Origin: Dioscorea cayenensis subsp. rotundata
Taxonomy: Eukaryota > Streptophyta > Magnoliopsida > Dioscoreales > Dioscoreaceae
Reading direction: 5' to 3'
Assembly (NCBI RefSeq): GCF_009730915.1
Contig: NC_052473.1
Span: forward strand, 18,930,100 to 18,994,099
DNA length: 64,000 bases
Part shown: in pieces, positions 32,302 through 44,267 of the stretch
How positions within the stretch are numbered: position 1 is the first letter of the stretch
Layout of the letters: each line of letters begins with the position of its first letter
Notes under the pieces: generated by a model
The model's input: the letters and a program-made list of their open reading frames with translations, nothing else
Databases searched by the model: none
What the model was told of the DNA's origin: nothing
Made by a program: the position numbers and the translations under genes

Positions 32302-35300
32302 TTACAATTTATGCCAGTTTTGATGTGAATGCTTTCTTCCCCGTTGGAGTAAATGAATACAACCAGCAGAACATATCAGCCCAAAAGCAGCAAATGCCAT
32401 GATCATTGTATTGCTAAGAACCCTGCAATAACCACCCTGCAAATACAACACAAGGTTTAAAAAATCAGGCTATTATTATGCATCAAATTATAAAGGTATA
32501 TTGCGCGTATAAATGACATACTAAGACAAGAACAAACAAGAATGCAGCATTTGCAGGTGCCAAGGACAAGCTTATCATGCCTCCACGGAACTGGTTTGGA
32601 ATATACCTGCTCATGCAGCGGCACAAAAAATTTCAGATGAATCATTTACAAGAATAAAATCAACTAGTGAGCTCAGGAATTACAGCAGCTTACATTGTCC
32701 GTAATCTCGCAAGTGATGGAAGAATGAAACCAACACAAGCATGGAAGATGCAGAACAGTGTCACTAGAACTTCTATTTCCTAAAAGTAAAGCAAAATATT
32801 ATGAAACAATTGCTAAAAAATAAAAACCCAGCCAATGAATTGTATACCCAGCAATTTCATCCTTCATTTTGTTGTAAGAGTACCTGATAATCATAAGCTA
32901 CAATTGAAAATGCCAGACCAGCAACAGCAAATGCAGTTGTGAGATAATCCTCATTGTGGAGCACTGAACCACTAAAGAACCATGGGAATACAGTACTTCC
33001 GAGCATTCTTGAACCAAGGAAACATGGATATATCAGTGACAAGTGCACCACTCGCCCATCTGCCTGCGCTGACAAAAAAATGACAAAGAAAACAACCCTA
33101 AGAAATCACTCAGTCTGATATTCCCAAATTAAACAAGGTAAAAAACAGTTTAAGTTTTTATTATTCTCTAGTCCTTTCGATAATCAAAAAATCAAATGTC
33201 CTCAAATGTTACTTCAGTTGGAACTTGGTATCATAGAAATCATCAAAATACAAGAACTTGTATAAGAGTGAATAACTGGCATACCACAATTGTTGGAGCC
33301 CAGAGAATCCAAAAAACGGACATGGAAAAATAAATGCTTGCTTGGGCCAGTGTTAATGTCCACAATATTTTGTCTGCCAAGCAAGAACAAAGGCAACAGG
33401 AGAATTATTAAGCTCTGAGAATATAATATATATATTGATTGTTGGTAATTTTGAGATTAAATAGATAATATAATATCTTGAAATGGCCCAAATTGGTACC
33501 CCACAGCTTGCAAAGTAAGTTAGTGCTTCGAGTTAGAGCTTCCCTAAGATCTTAACAACATGAAAGCACTGAGAAATATGCATAGACCTTACAGTTCAAT
33601 GTTTGAATAATTTGAATTAGATAATAACACCAGGAAAAAATGACAGCTCGATGAAAGCAGCCAAATGAATTGGCATGCATCAAAGAGAATATTTCAAATT
33701 GAACAACATAATCTAGCAAATTTTCTTGTTTAAACATGGAATTCCTACCATTAAGAATAAGTGAAGAGAGAGACTTTGTATAATTTCCAATTGAGGTCAG
33801 CTGCTCGCATCCATTCCACTTCTTGTTAATGTAAAGAATGCTCAATATTGCCAAAAAGGAGGCTGACTTAGGGAGGGTGAGAAAACTTCTATCAGCATCC
33901 TTCACTGCCATATTTGCGAAAGCCTGGCTTCCAACAAGAGATGCAGACTCAAAAAAGAACATCAACCAAAAGGTGTCATTGAGCATATCTTGCCTGTGAC
34001 CTTGCTGCAAGTTATCAAGATAAATATCACTTCACGGCACCTCTAACAGCATGCCATTAAGTACGGAATGCATTATTCCAACACAAACCTTCTCGTGTTC
34101 AACGATCATCCATGTCTCGAAACAGAATGAGAATACTGAGGAAGCAAGTGCCAGACATATGCTCATTACCCAAATACTAGGATGTCCGCTTATGCTCTTC
34201 AAGAAACACATGAGAAGATGCAGAATGAAAAATAGAATACAAGCTGTCTTTGGGCCTCTACAAATGACAGCTGAAACTCATCAACAAATGCATATATCGC
34301 AAACTGAAACAAGTAAAACAAACAAACTAAAAAATGACACAACATCTTATAGATGATTACATGATCTTAATCATCATTCCTCTGTCTAAACAACCCTTAA
34401 GAATTCCAAGCTAATAAATTAACAAATAGGATGTCTTGTCAGAATCATAGAAAGAACAGAAATAAGTTCAGCTCTCAATATTGACATAACATATAGGATT
34501 ATATAAAAGAAAGCAAGATACCCACACAATTGATAAAATAAGATTGAAGATCAATCTTTTACGATAATCCAAACCTTAAGCATGACTTAAGAATGGCTCA
34601 TAAATGATTTTGATGGAACAATTACTCAAAGCATTCCAAAGCATGCATTCAAGCAAAAGCTCAGAAGGTAAACACCCTAGTATGTATCAAGTTTCAATCT
34701 TTTTCTTCTTAATATCGAAAACTTATGACTCGACACAATTGAAAGACATATATCTCCATCATATCACAAGCCAGTCAACAACACCACGACTCGAACTCAT
34801 GCAAAGACAACAATTTGAAGAAGAAATTCAAGAGAAACTCACTTGACATCAGAAACAATACCCAAAATAGGACCAATTAAAAGAGCAGCAGCAGCTCCAA
34901 CTGAAATACACAATGCTACATTCTCCCTGCTAATTCCATCATAATCTCCAAACAAGGATCCGAGCCCTTCCATTACTGAAAATCCCACAACAAACGAGAT
35001 CAAAATGCCAAAGATTTCAAACAAAAACAGCACAAAATTCACATAAAACACCCATTGGAAGGGATAGAAATGCTTACGAGAAGCGATAGAGTATAAGATC
35101 AAGAAGCGACGCTGGAAACGCTGAAAGGATCCGTAAGAGCCGAGATCGAAGGGGGAGGAGGCGGTGGTGGGTCTAGAGAGGAAGCCAGGCTTGGAGAAGT
35201 AAGGGTAGAGGAAGAGAGAAGCGAAGCAAGAGGCGAAGAGGAGGAGATAGATGAATGGCTTGGGCGCCCAAGGCGGTACACTCTCGATGACAACCGCCAT
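32302..35300 (-). CDS. MFS_5 family membrane transporter (molybdate-anion transporter-like)
   Basis: Nine exons on the minus strand: 35300-35078, 34975-34843, 34257-34089, 34004-33749, 33373-33285, 33063-32884, 32779-32694, 32606-32522 and 32436-32302. They keep frame at every junction and give 451 residues, the usual length. It is an integral membrane protein starting MAVVIESVPPWAPKPFIYLL. Conserved pieces include MEGLGSLFGDYDGISRENV, GPILGIVSDVKGPK, FCFETWMIVEHEK followed by GHRQDMLNDTFWLM, ASIYFSMSVFWILWAPTI, LGSRMLGSTVFPWFF, LPSLARLRTMYIPNQFRGGM and SLAPANAAF. The FETW...EHEK motif and the RGG before helix 11 are typical of the MFS_5 (former DUF791) group, to which eukaryotic MOT2 molybdate carriers belong. 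Substrate in plants is not established, so molybdate is only a family label. Confidence 0.85.
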
Positions 35301-37754
35301 GAGAATGGATCTTTGGAAGCGGAAAAAGAGAAACAGCGAGGGGAAGAGGAAAAGGGTAGTGCTGGGAATTATATTTTTTATTTCCGGAATTTGCTTATTT
35401 AAATAGTTATTTATTTATATATTCATTCATGTAAAAATTTTAAAGTTTTTAAAAATATTTTATAAAAAATTTGTTTAGTCCTTCCTTTTTCATAATTTTT
35501 TAAATTCCTCGAATTTCTGATTTTTTTTTAAAAAATTGTTTTGGTTTATATAAAAAAAATTAATTATGTTTATGTTGTTTTTAACAAATGTGAGGCAAAG
35601 TGTATACTAGTCAAAGCCGTGCACAAAATTATACTGGGTCTTTTGTAACCCCTTCCTTTTTTTTTAAATGGGAGGGGTGTTCACCATTTACTTATTAAAA
35701 AAAATTGATAACAACTACATTTGTTAACAAATTGAAATTCTTTGTAAGTTTATATTATTATGGGTGGTGCTTCCAGTGTTCTTTCATCAATTTTTAGATT
35801 TTCGTTAATCAAAAGGGAAGAGTTCATATATTTTTCCTATATGGCATTTTTACTTATAAAATACTATTATCCTTTGATAATATTAATATATTTACTATTT
35901 TCCACATTACAAATCAAATCGATTAGGAAATTCTGTTATCTAGGGTTAGTTCATTAATTCTTAAAAAAATTAAAATTAGTTTATTTAAATTTTCTTATCA
36001 TAACATTAGTCAGATTATAGGTGTTTGGCAGACAGGAGTGCTTAAGTCAATTTTTGATATTTATGGTTCACAAGTGTCAATATATATTTTTATGTTTAGA
36101 AGAGATTCGAAAGTGTGATGTGATAATTACTAAATTTGCCCATAATTTTATCCAAAAGACCCTATATGTATAATACTTTAAAAATTACAAATACGTCTTA
36201 ATTAAAAAATTACATTTACATTCCCTAAACAACTAACAAATAATAGAATTGTGCATGCCTCTATAAAATTTAAATTTTTATGTCAATATTAACAAAATTA
36301 TTTCTTTTTTACATTCAAAACCTAAGTATCTGTCTCTTTCCCAATTTTTACCCTTTTCATTTGTTTCTTTAGTGTTCTATTTGTTCACTTCCTCACTACC
36401 TTCTCTTAAATCTCCTCCCAATCTAATAATACAAATACTACCAAAAAAAAACCTATTAAAAACTCACTTTACAAACAATTTCAATCATTAAAACAGAAAT
36501 ATATATATATATATATATAAAAGTACATATATATAAATAATGTTTAAAAAAAATTTAATTTGCTTTAAATTAGGACTTCAGTATTTTGATTAATTTGACC
36601 ATAATCCCACTACATAAAAAATTTCACAAAAGTCCCAACTAGGAATTCTGAGAAGTCTCACTTCTTATTTCGAAAGGCACAGCAAACACTAACTAGGTTG
36701 CATCAAATACTAATTCATCTTGCATCAAAATATGATAAAATAATATCTATTTAAAAAATAAAAAATAAAAAAACCAACCCCACACCGAGCTTTGATATTT
36801 GCCATGAAAAGGAGCAAGAAAAACAAAGTACAGATAAGATAAATCAGAAAATAAACTGTAACCCAGTAGTTCTTTTGTTCTGGATCATAAACTGTCTGGT
36901 TGGTCCACCAAGGAGGTAATACAAAATGACAGACAGTAATTCAGACTCCTTGATATCAAACTCACACACGGTTGTGATCTATCTAAATAAAATTCATCAC
37001 AAGTCAATTAGATACTAGTATGTTCACTTGAAGTTTTGAATAATGCATGGTTAGAAACCATCCACTTCCTTTGAGAAACTAGAGGTACAAAATTGGTAGC
37101 ACAATATGAATTAAATGGAAAATTTTGAAAAGAAATGTTCATGAGGGGTTCAGACCCAGGAACATCATTTGCCAATAAAACGGCTCCATCAAAAATAAAT
37201 ACCAATTTTAGCAAAGAACAAAAAAAAAAATCATCACCTCTGGTAATGGCTCAATGGCTGTTTACAGATATCCCTGTCACATTATCAAATTTGAAAGAGT
37301 GTTAGCATTCAACACCCCATCATGAAGCAAATTATGCAAACTCAAGGGTTATATGGAGAAAAGCCCTTATTTATAACGAACATCATGATCCAAGTCTGCT
37401 ATATATTCACTGTTAATGATTATGTCATTAAATTGTTTCAGTATCCAGTGGTTAGAATAGTGCTACCTAATCCTCTATCGATCATATTCTGACATAGCAA
37501 TAACTTCAAACTAAAGTATCAGGTAATTGTGTGACATAGAGATACTAAACCTGCTTGAGTTCACATTCACACTCATCCTTTAATTTACTTCTATAGGAAA
37601 ATACAATCTACCACATGATATGCCAAGTTCATGATGAACAAAAAAATACTACAAGTCTGCAACCATCAAAATATTTCTTCAACAAAAAACAAGTACATTC
37701 TACTGATATATAAATGGGCTCAAGCAGGAAGAGGTCTAAGTTAATAAATACTTA
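35301..37754. other. AT-rich intergenic DNA with A/T-rich simple repeats
   Basis: No gene recognised. Contains A/T homopolymer stretches and a TA run near 36500-36520. The part from about 36800 to 37754 may be 3' UTR or flank of the next minus-strand gene. Confidence 0.5.
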
Positions 37755-39588
37755 CTATCTCCGGGATATCGACCCAGCTCCCACGGACCTAGCAAAAGAA
37801 CATGGCCAATTAACTTCAACTTCGAATGACAAACATGGGCAAAAACATACAGATTTACAGCACGACATTAATGAAAGGAAATCTCAGTACCTTCTCCCTC
37901 CAACACCATGTCTCCCGTCGCTCAATACTTTGTTTTGTAAAGGAGGTACAACCGTTCTATCAGGATTCACCCCATTTCCAACTGCAGCCTGTATAGGTGA
38001 AGGACCAGTTCTTCCACATGAATCATTAGATACATGGGGATCTTTTGTTTTGCTCAAGGTTTTCCCATCAGATATTCCTCTCATAGTATTAAAGCTGTCA
38101 CCTGAATTCCGAAGGTTAATAGAACTTTCCACAGTTTGAATGGTAGTCAAAGACTTCGAATCATTCATTGGAGTTCTTTTAAGCCGACTACTCTGTGCAA
38201 CAGGAGTGACAGCAACAGAAGGAAACTGTGCTGAAAAAGTTGTAAATGAAGCAGTAGCAGCAGCAACCTTTGCAACAGCAGCGGTTGCTGAGATAATTTC
38301 TTGAGCTCCTTCACGAAGATGGATAAAATCCCCTTCAATTACAAATAACTGAATTCACATAGTCAGAATATAAAACTATCATAGTAGGTTCCAAATCAAC
38401 AGGAATAAATAAAAATAGGGCATGGACACTTACTTCAGGATGACGCGCTACAAAATCATCAAGCTTGCCATACTGTTTCTTGTAATCATGCCAATGAAGC
38501 GGAGCAAGCATTTTCCCTAATCTATTTGGTAACTGAAACAATAAAAAAATATCAATGGCACCAGGTATTAAGAACAATTATGTTATATAACTATAAACGT
38601 GTATATACTCACAGTGGTGCTCATCTTGATTCCATTACCAGATCCAGCAGGAATTGCACGGACAATGCAAGCCAAAAGCGATCTTTCATCTAAAAGGGAC
38701 GGCTCCTTTGCTCTTACAGAGTTCATTAAATTTGTTGCCTGTGAAATTAAGACAGAACTTTCAGATGAAGTCATCATGTCATCCTTGCACTCAGCAGAAA
38801 CATTGGAAGTTGCTGAGCTGCTTGAAGCAGTAGATCCTGTCACACTTGAAATAGACTGCTGCTGACTTGAATTGGAACCTGGCTCTTGTGGTTGTCTGAT
38901 TGGAGGTGTTTTGTTCTTATACTGTACATGAATGATCAAAATATAACCACTTTTTAGATAACCACAGCCATCTCAAAAATCAATTAAGCACATATAAATG
39001 GGATGCTGATGTGAGACCATGGAAATACAACAAGGACTAAGATGCAAACCTCAAGCTCGGACTGCTGTTCTGATGGGTCAAATACAAATGTAGAATGAAA
39101 CTGAGAGTTTATGCTTAAGGCATCTTGGGATCCTGGGGAAACTTGATATCGCTTGGCATCTGGCTCATGAACCTGATGTCAAGCAGTATGAGTAATGATG
39201 CTGTTAACAAAAAACTTATCATAAGTTATAATTTAGACAAACAAGAGCAATCAATTTTAACCTGTATTTCCATACTAGACCCATTGGTTATTGCATCAGA
39301 CATCTGTTTTTGGTCAATATGGGTATTAAGATGATCTTCATGAGCTTTCCCCTTTTCAACAGGAAGCTCATGGCTATAACGAGCACCTGATTCTAAAAGA
39401 TTCTGGGTCGATTGGAACATTTGATGCTCATTTCGAATTAGGAATGGAAAGAGCATCTGGCACTGCCTACAACATAACAAGAAACAGAGGGTAAAATATG
39501 CAATAATCATGCATAGGTAGTGAAACATTTCAATCTTAAATCATTTAATACCTGCTGATTCTGCAGTTCCCTCATGGCAATAGTAGGA
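37755..39588 (-). CDS. Plant-specific protein of the DUF7725 kind, 5' part missing
   Basis: Seven exons on the minus strand join in frame: 39588-39552, 39462-39262, 39172-39050, 38921-38613, 38532-38434, 38348-37891 and 37788-37755 (stop). They code about 420 residues beginning inside ...SPTIAMRELQNQQ. The best-conserved block is LPNRLGKMLAPLHWHDYKKQ, YGKLDDFVARHPELFVIEGD, FIHLREGAQEIISATAAVAK: a compact winged-helix-like fold, preceded by LLACIVRAIPAGSGNGIKMS. Low-complexity Ser/Gln tracts surround it, and it ends GGRRSVGAGSISRR. I recognise it as a plant protein of unknown function; the DUF number is from memory. No start codon or upstream exon is visible between 39589 and the kinase exon, nor up to 41382, so the gene is cut here by rearrangement or assembly. 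Confidence 0.7.
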
Positions 39589-40248
39589 CTTCAAAACAAT
39601 TTAGCTGTCTTTGGTTAGTTTCCAAATGACGCCTGATCATTTTGGACAGATCCAGTCAACTTTTAAATGACATTGGACCTTGAATTTGTCTAAAAATTCT
39701 GGAAAACTTCTGACCGTGTTTGACTTCTTCACATCTATTCTAACAAATTCCACCTTTAATTTTAGTAGAGTGGCCAGTGACAGTTATACGTTATCTTGTT
39801 TGTCGTTCATTCTTAATGGCAGATTCTTGAAGGCTCACCATAAATAGCTTTTCATGTTTTGTTCATATTGTTTCTCGTTTGTTTTTAACGAAAAGAGACT
39901 TGATTTTTCATCTAATGCTCATCAGTCACAATCTTATATAATTAGCGTAGTCCCTTCTGGCAAAATGTTTTCAAACCCGCCAACTGAGAACAGAAGAGTG
40001 GGCGTGTTGATTATGAGTTTGATAATGTCTTCTATGATAATCAAAAGTAGCAACTCTCTTGCTTAGCAGGCATGTGAATATTTAGATCAATTGTAGTTGA
40101 TTATAAATTTGGCAGGGAAACTCAGCTATCTTATGATTTTCTTTCTTTTACTCAGCTTATATTTGGTACTTTAGTGTATTATGACAGCTTTATATTCTGT
40201 TTCTATTCTTGCTTATTTTGTGTTTTGATCACACCATTTTGTTTGCAG
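39589..40248. other. Junction between two genes that both lack their 5' parts
   Basis: Non-coding. A pyrimidine-rich stretch ending TTTTGTTTGCAG at 40248 is a good splice acceptor for the kinase exon, so at least the right part is genuine intron. No kinase or DUF7725-type exon is found inside. Confidence 0.6.
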
Positions 40249-40588
40249 AGAGATGATCCAGCACAGACCCTATAATCAGAAGGTTGATGTTTACAGTTTT
40301 GGCATTGTTCTGTGGGAGCTTATCACAGGTATGCTTCCATTCCAGAACATGACAGCTGTTCAGGCAGCCTTTGCCGTGGTCAACAAAGGGGTTCGGCCAG
40401 TCATACCAAGCGATTGCCTCCCTGTGCTCAGTGAGATCATGAGTCGCTGCTGGGATGCGAATCCGAATGTTCGCCCTCCCTTCACTGAGGTTGTCAGGAT
40501 GCTTGAGCATGCAGAGATGGAGATCATGACTACCGTTCGCAAGGCACGGTTCCGGTGCTGCATTTCTCAACCCATGACCATGGACTGA
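40249..40588 (+). CDS. Last exon of a Raf-like (HT1/MAPKKK group C) protein kinase
   Basis: A C-terminal kinase exon of about 112 codons following a clear TTTGCAG acceptor. Visible: [20 protein letters not shown] (kinase subdomains VIII-IX, after the APE-type Glu), [30 protein letters not shown], and [20 protein letters not shown] (subdomain XI with the invariant Arg). The tail [16 protein letters not shown] is that of the HT1-like Raf kinases. The nucleotide-binding loop, catalytic Lys and activation segment are absent, and no upstream exon exists on this strand because the minus-strand gene occupies the space. As assembled it is a fragment. Confidence 0.85.
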
Positions 40589-41382
40589 TTATAGAAGGGT
40601 AAAGTTTAGAAAGAAAGAAAGCACAGAAATGTAGTTAGGCTGTGGAGCTTCATGTATTTTACCATCTTGGGCTGCTGCTGAAGTGGAGATTGTTGTGTAT
40701 GTGGGGTAGTTTCAGTTGGTTTTGCCCTGAACTTGTACCAATCTGTTTGATTTGGTTTTTCTTTTTATGGACCTGAGAATATCAATTCAGCCTTATATTT
40801 TTCTATAGAAACATGGAAAGCATCCATCTCTTTGCAGGGTTTTGTGGTTTTTCCTTGCTTTTGATTTACTTGCAGACTTCCTCTTGATGACAGGCTTGGT
40901 TTTCACAGGTTCTTCATTGATGGGTGGTGTGCATGTGCCCTGTTTTTGCTGATGTTGCTGTATCCTCTAGAAGCAAGCAAGCAAACATTTGGTGAGGGCA
41001 ATGCGTAAGACACACAGGTTATGTATGGTTTGAAGGCTGAGTTTTCCAGCTTTTTTTGTTTTTTCTATTCTGTATTGCAGTATCAGCCATGAGGCCTTTT
41101 TTGTTTTTTGTCTTATCCCCTGATAGCTGAGGAGAGGCATGGTATAGTAATTTACAGCTTAAATTAATTGTGCAAATATTTACTGATAAGTTGCAGGTTC
41201 GTTCATTCATGGACCAACCATTTTTAGTAGCAATAATGATATGATAAAAGAGTACTAGTTTGTCCATAGAGGCAACCATGCAGGGAAAATTTTTTTAAAA
41301 AAAAAGGAGAATATTCCACATTACTAACAATATTTGTGATCTGAGTAAAAGGCAGCAGGGGGATGATGGTCAAGAGTGATGC
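40589..41382. other. Kinase 3' UTR and spacer
   Basis: No coding sequence. The first few hundred bases are likely the kinase 3' UTR, followed by the 3' flank of the SUMO E2 gene converging from the right. Confidence 0.55.
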
Positions 41383-42656
41383 TTAAACGGCAGATTTGTA
41401 TAGCTGAGCCTGGTCGAGAATTCGTTGCTTGTACTCAGTCGGCTTCTGCGCATGTTACAGGTGAATTAATTAGTTGCAAATGATATTTATATATATTTAT
41501 TTATATATAGCACAACAAACATTTAAAAATTGTTTAAAACAGAGGTTGTGAAAGGGCCCAAATATGTACATGGACAAAGAGGTTGTGAGCAGCAGCCTGG
41601 GCGGGGTCAGCAAGGTTGGGATGATCAAGCAAATCTTGTACACCCATGAGAATCTGCCTCACAGTAATGCTTGGGTGCCATCCCTGTAAAATAAATAGAA
41701 CCACAATTATTATTATTATTATTATTTTAAAATAATAATAATAATAATAATAAAATACATAAAAAATAATAATTAATTAATTAATTAATTAATATAATAG
41801 AATAAGATTCTGTTTGTTTGTGTTGTGTTGTGTTGTGTTGGGTTGCAGAGATGTACATACATTGTCTTGACTGAGAATTGACAGGCACACCAGTCCAGAG
41901 TCGAAGACGTTAGGGGTGGAAGAAACCCTTTGGAAATTTGCATTTCGGAGCTCGACTTGGGTAGTCCTCTGAAAAAGTCAAAACGATGGGGAAGCTACCA
42001 CCTTCCCAGTCTGTCTGCAAACACAAACACACACATATTAATATATATATATATATAGCCCACATATTCTTCTAATTAGTTTTCACAGGTTCCGTTCTTG
42101 TTATTTATTTATTTCTTTCTTTCTTTCAAGTTTCTAGCATTCATTACTTCATTTTTTATGCTGAATAGATTAGATTATATTAGATTAGAGATGTAGTAGT
42201 AAAAGATCATGATCCTTTATACTACGAAGGATTATTGATGAATGGGGGTGAAAATATGAGATTGAATTGAAGTAGTAGTTCATACAAACATAAAATAGTA
42301 AGAGATGGGAGCGAGTTCATATTAATCATAATTGAAATAAAACACAAAAAAGAAGGAGAAGAAGAAGAAGAGTAATAAGTTAGGCTTTTATTACCCCTTG
42401 TCTACCAGGGATACTGCAATTCCAGACCATTAAATTAACAGTACCATCTGGAGATGTTGCTGGCCTTGCAACAAAGCCCTGTCATTAATAAAGAAGACAC
42501 CATATATCATTCATATTATTATTAATTAAAAGTTAAAAAAAAAAATGGAAAATGAAGGAGTAGAGGTAGAGGAGGCACACTTACATGGGGATGATCCTTG
42601 CGCCATGCTTTCCGTTCTTCCGCAAGACGGCTGCGTGCTACACCTCCCAACGACAT
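41383..42656 (-). CDS. SCE1: SUMO-conjugating enzyme SCE1/UBC9-like, with a one-base insertion
   Basis: E2 enzyme that takes SUMO from the E1 and passes it to target lysines. Exons on the minus strand: 42656-42585, 42478-42395, 42014-41861, 41683-41570 and 41445-41383, each with plausible GT/AG borders. Pieces: [73 protein letters not shown], then [13 protein letters not shown] with the catalytic Cys, [20 protein letters not shown], and the end [20 protein letters not shown]. Exon 3 has 154 bases where 153 are expected: an extra T after CACCCC gives a stop right after FFHP, before the Cys. Without that base the product would be 161 residues, against about 160 for plant SCE1. Either a recent null copy or a base-call error. 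Confidence 0.85.
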
Positions 42657-43389
42657 TCTATGATATTTATCTCCTGATTGATTCTCTGCCCAAAAAAATA
42701 AAAATAAAAATTAAAATAAAATATATTAATCAGAGGATTCTGGTTTGGAACATGAAAAGATCGAGCGAGCAAACGAATGACACCGTGAGAATGAGATAGG
42801 AAGGAAACGGTGACGGTGAGGTGAGACGCTTGCGCTTCCAAAACCTTTTGCCTTTTGGAGTTGGGGCGGGGGGAGATTTTGATTTTTATTTTAATTTCCC
42901 TCACATTTTTTACCCAAATGTGTCATTTATAAATTTAAAAGACCTTTTTTTTAAAAGAAAAGGAAAAGATTATCTCTTTTAATTTATAAATCATTTCCAA
43001 ATTCACATCTGATTAATCTTTTTATTGTCATACCTTTCTTTTAAATATTTGTTTATCAACCACAGAAAATTATTTAAAAATCATTTTTAATGTAAAATTT
43101 GGTTACATATAAATAGTTTTTCTTTTTTCCTTTGTTATTATCCGGATGTTGTAATTTAAAATAAATTTATTTTTGAAAAAGGGAAATTATCTTAAAACTA
43201 AAACAAATTTTATCTTGAATCTTTGATTAATAATGTAGATTTAATTAATGTTATTTATCTTTTATTTTGATAATATAGGTTCAAACTAACAATCATATTA
43301 TTAATAATAAAATTACATTTGCGGGCAACCTCGCGGCTTTGCCTGTTTTATTTTCATAAACCTATTTATAGAGTTTTTTTTGTTCGTAT

Positions 43390-43424
<35 letters not shown>

Positions 43425-43828
43425 ATCCAATTTTTCAACCATGCTTTCGGATGGGAATTGTGTTATATTTGTGGTACCCACTACCCATTTAAGAAACAGT
43501 GTATTGAAATTAACTATTAGTTTAACATCAAAATTTAAAATTTAAATTCATTTTTTTGCAAAATAGTTATTATGAATGTAACGACTACACTGAATTGAGA
43601 AGAATTGCAAATCATAATAAAAATTATATGATTAGAAAAAAAATTATACAATAAGAAGAAAAATTAAAAAGGAAAAATAATACATAAAGATATTCTAACA
43701 ATAGAAAAACACTCTAATTAGTAATTATAGTAGATTCTAACATATATCTTTAATATTTATTTTTTCTTATCACTTGTTTTGATTTGGACAGAAGGTCCAC
43801 ATGAACAAATCCCAGAATAAACGAACAA

Positions 43829-43874
<46 letters not shown>

Positions 43875-44267
43875 TTTAATATTTTTTACAAGGGCCTCTA
43901 TCCCCTCAACCCTGGTACGCCCCCTATCCCTGCAGCCCAACAACTTTATGATAATACAAATACACACAAGCTCTAACACACACAAGGGCCACAACACCAC
44001 ACCATCATGTACCACTGCAACATTCTCATTTACTTTTTATTAACGTTGTGTTCCAAGTGTTCACAATGCATGCACGAATAGAAATACAAGTCTGATCGGC
44101 TTGAATATATAATAAACAATTTTACTGGAAGCAAGCACATAACAAACAACCTTCTTCCTGGGCTCAGGCTCACCTAAGAAATCATTGGGCATCTTCTCTC
44201 AGTTCGGTGAGATTACCATGAGATGTAGCAAAAGCAAACAGCAAGCTATACATTACCTGCTGATGGA
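42657..44267. other. Intergenic, AT-rich, with microsatellites
   Basis: No gene recognised. Holds a (CA)n/(TA)n tract at about 43390-43423 and an ATT run at about 43833-43873. The first bases are the 5' flank of the SUMO E2 gene; the last few hundred are probably the SPL 3' UTR. Confidence 0.55.

Noticed and set aside
37714-38139. Plus-strand 141-codon frame
   Set aside because: It runs antisense through exons of the DUF7725-type gene, which are supported by splice sites and frame continuity.
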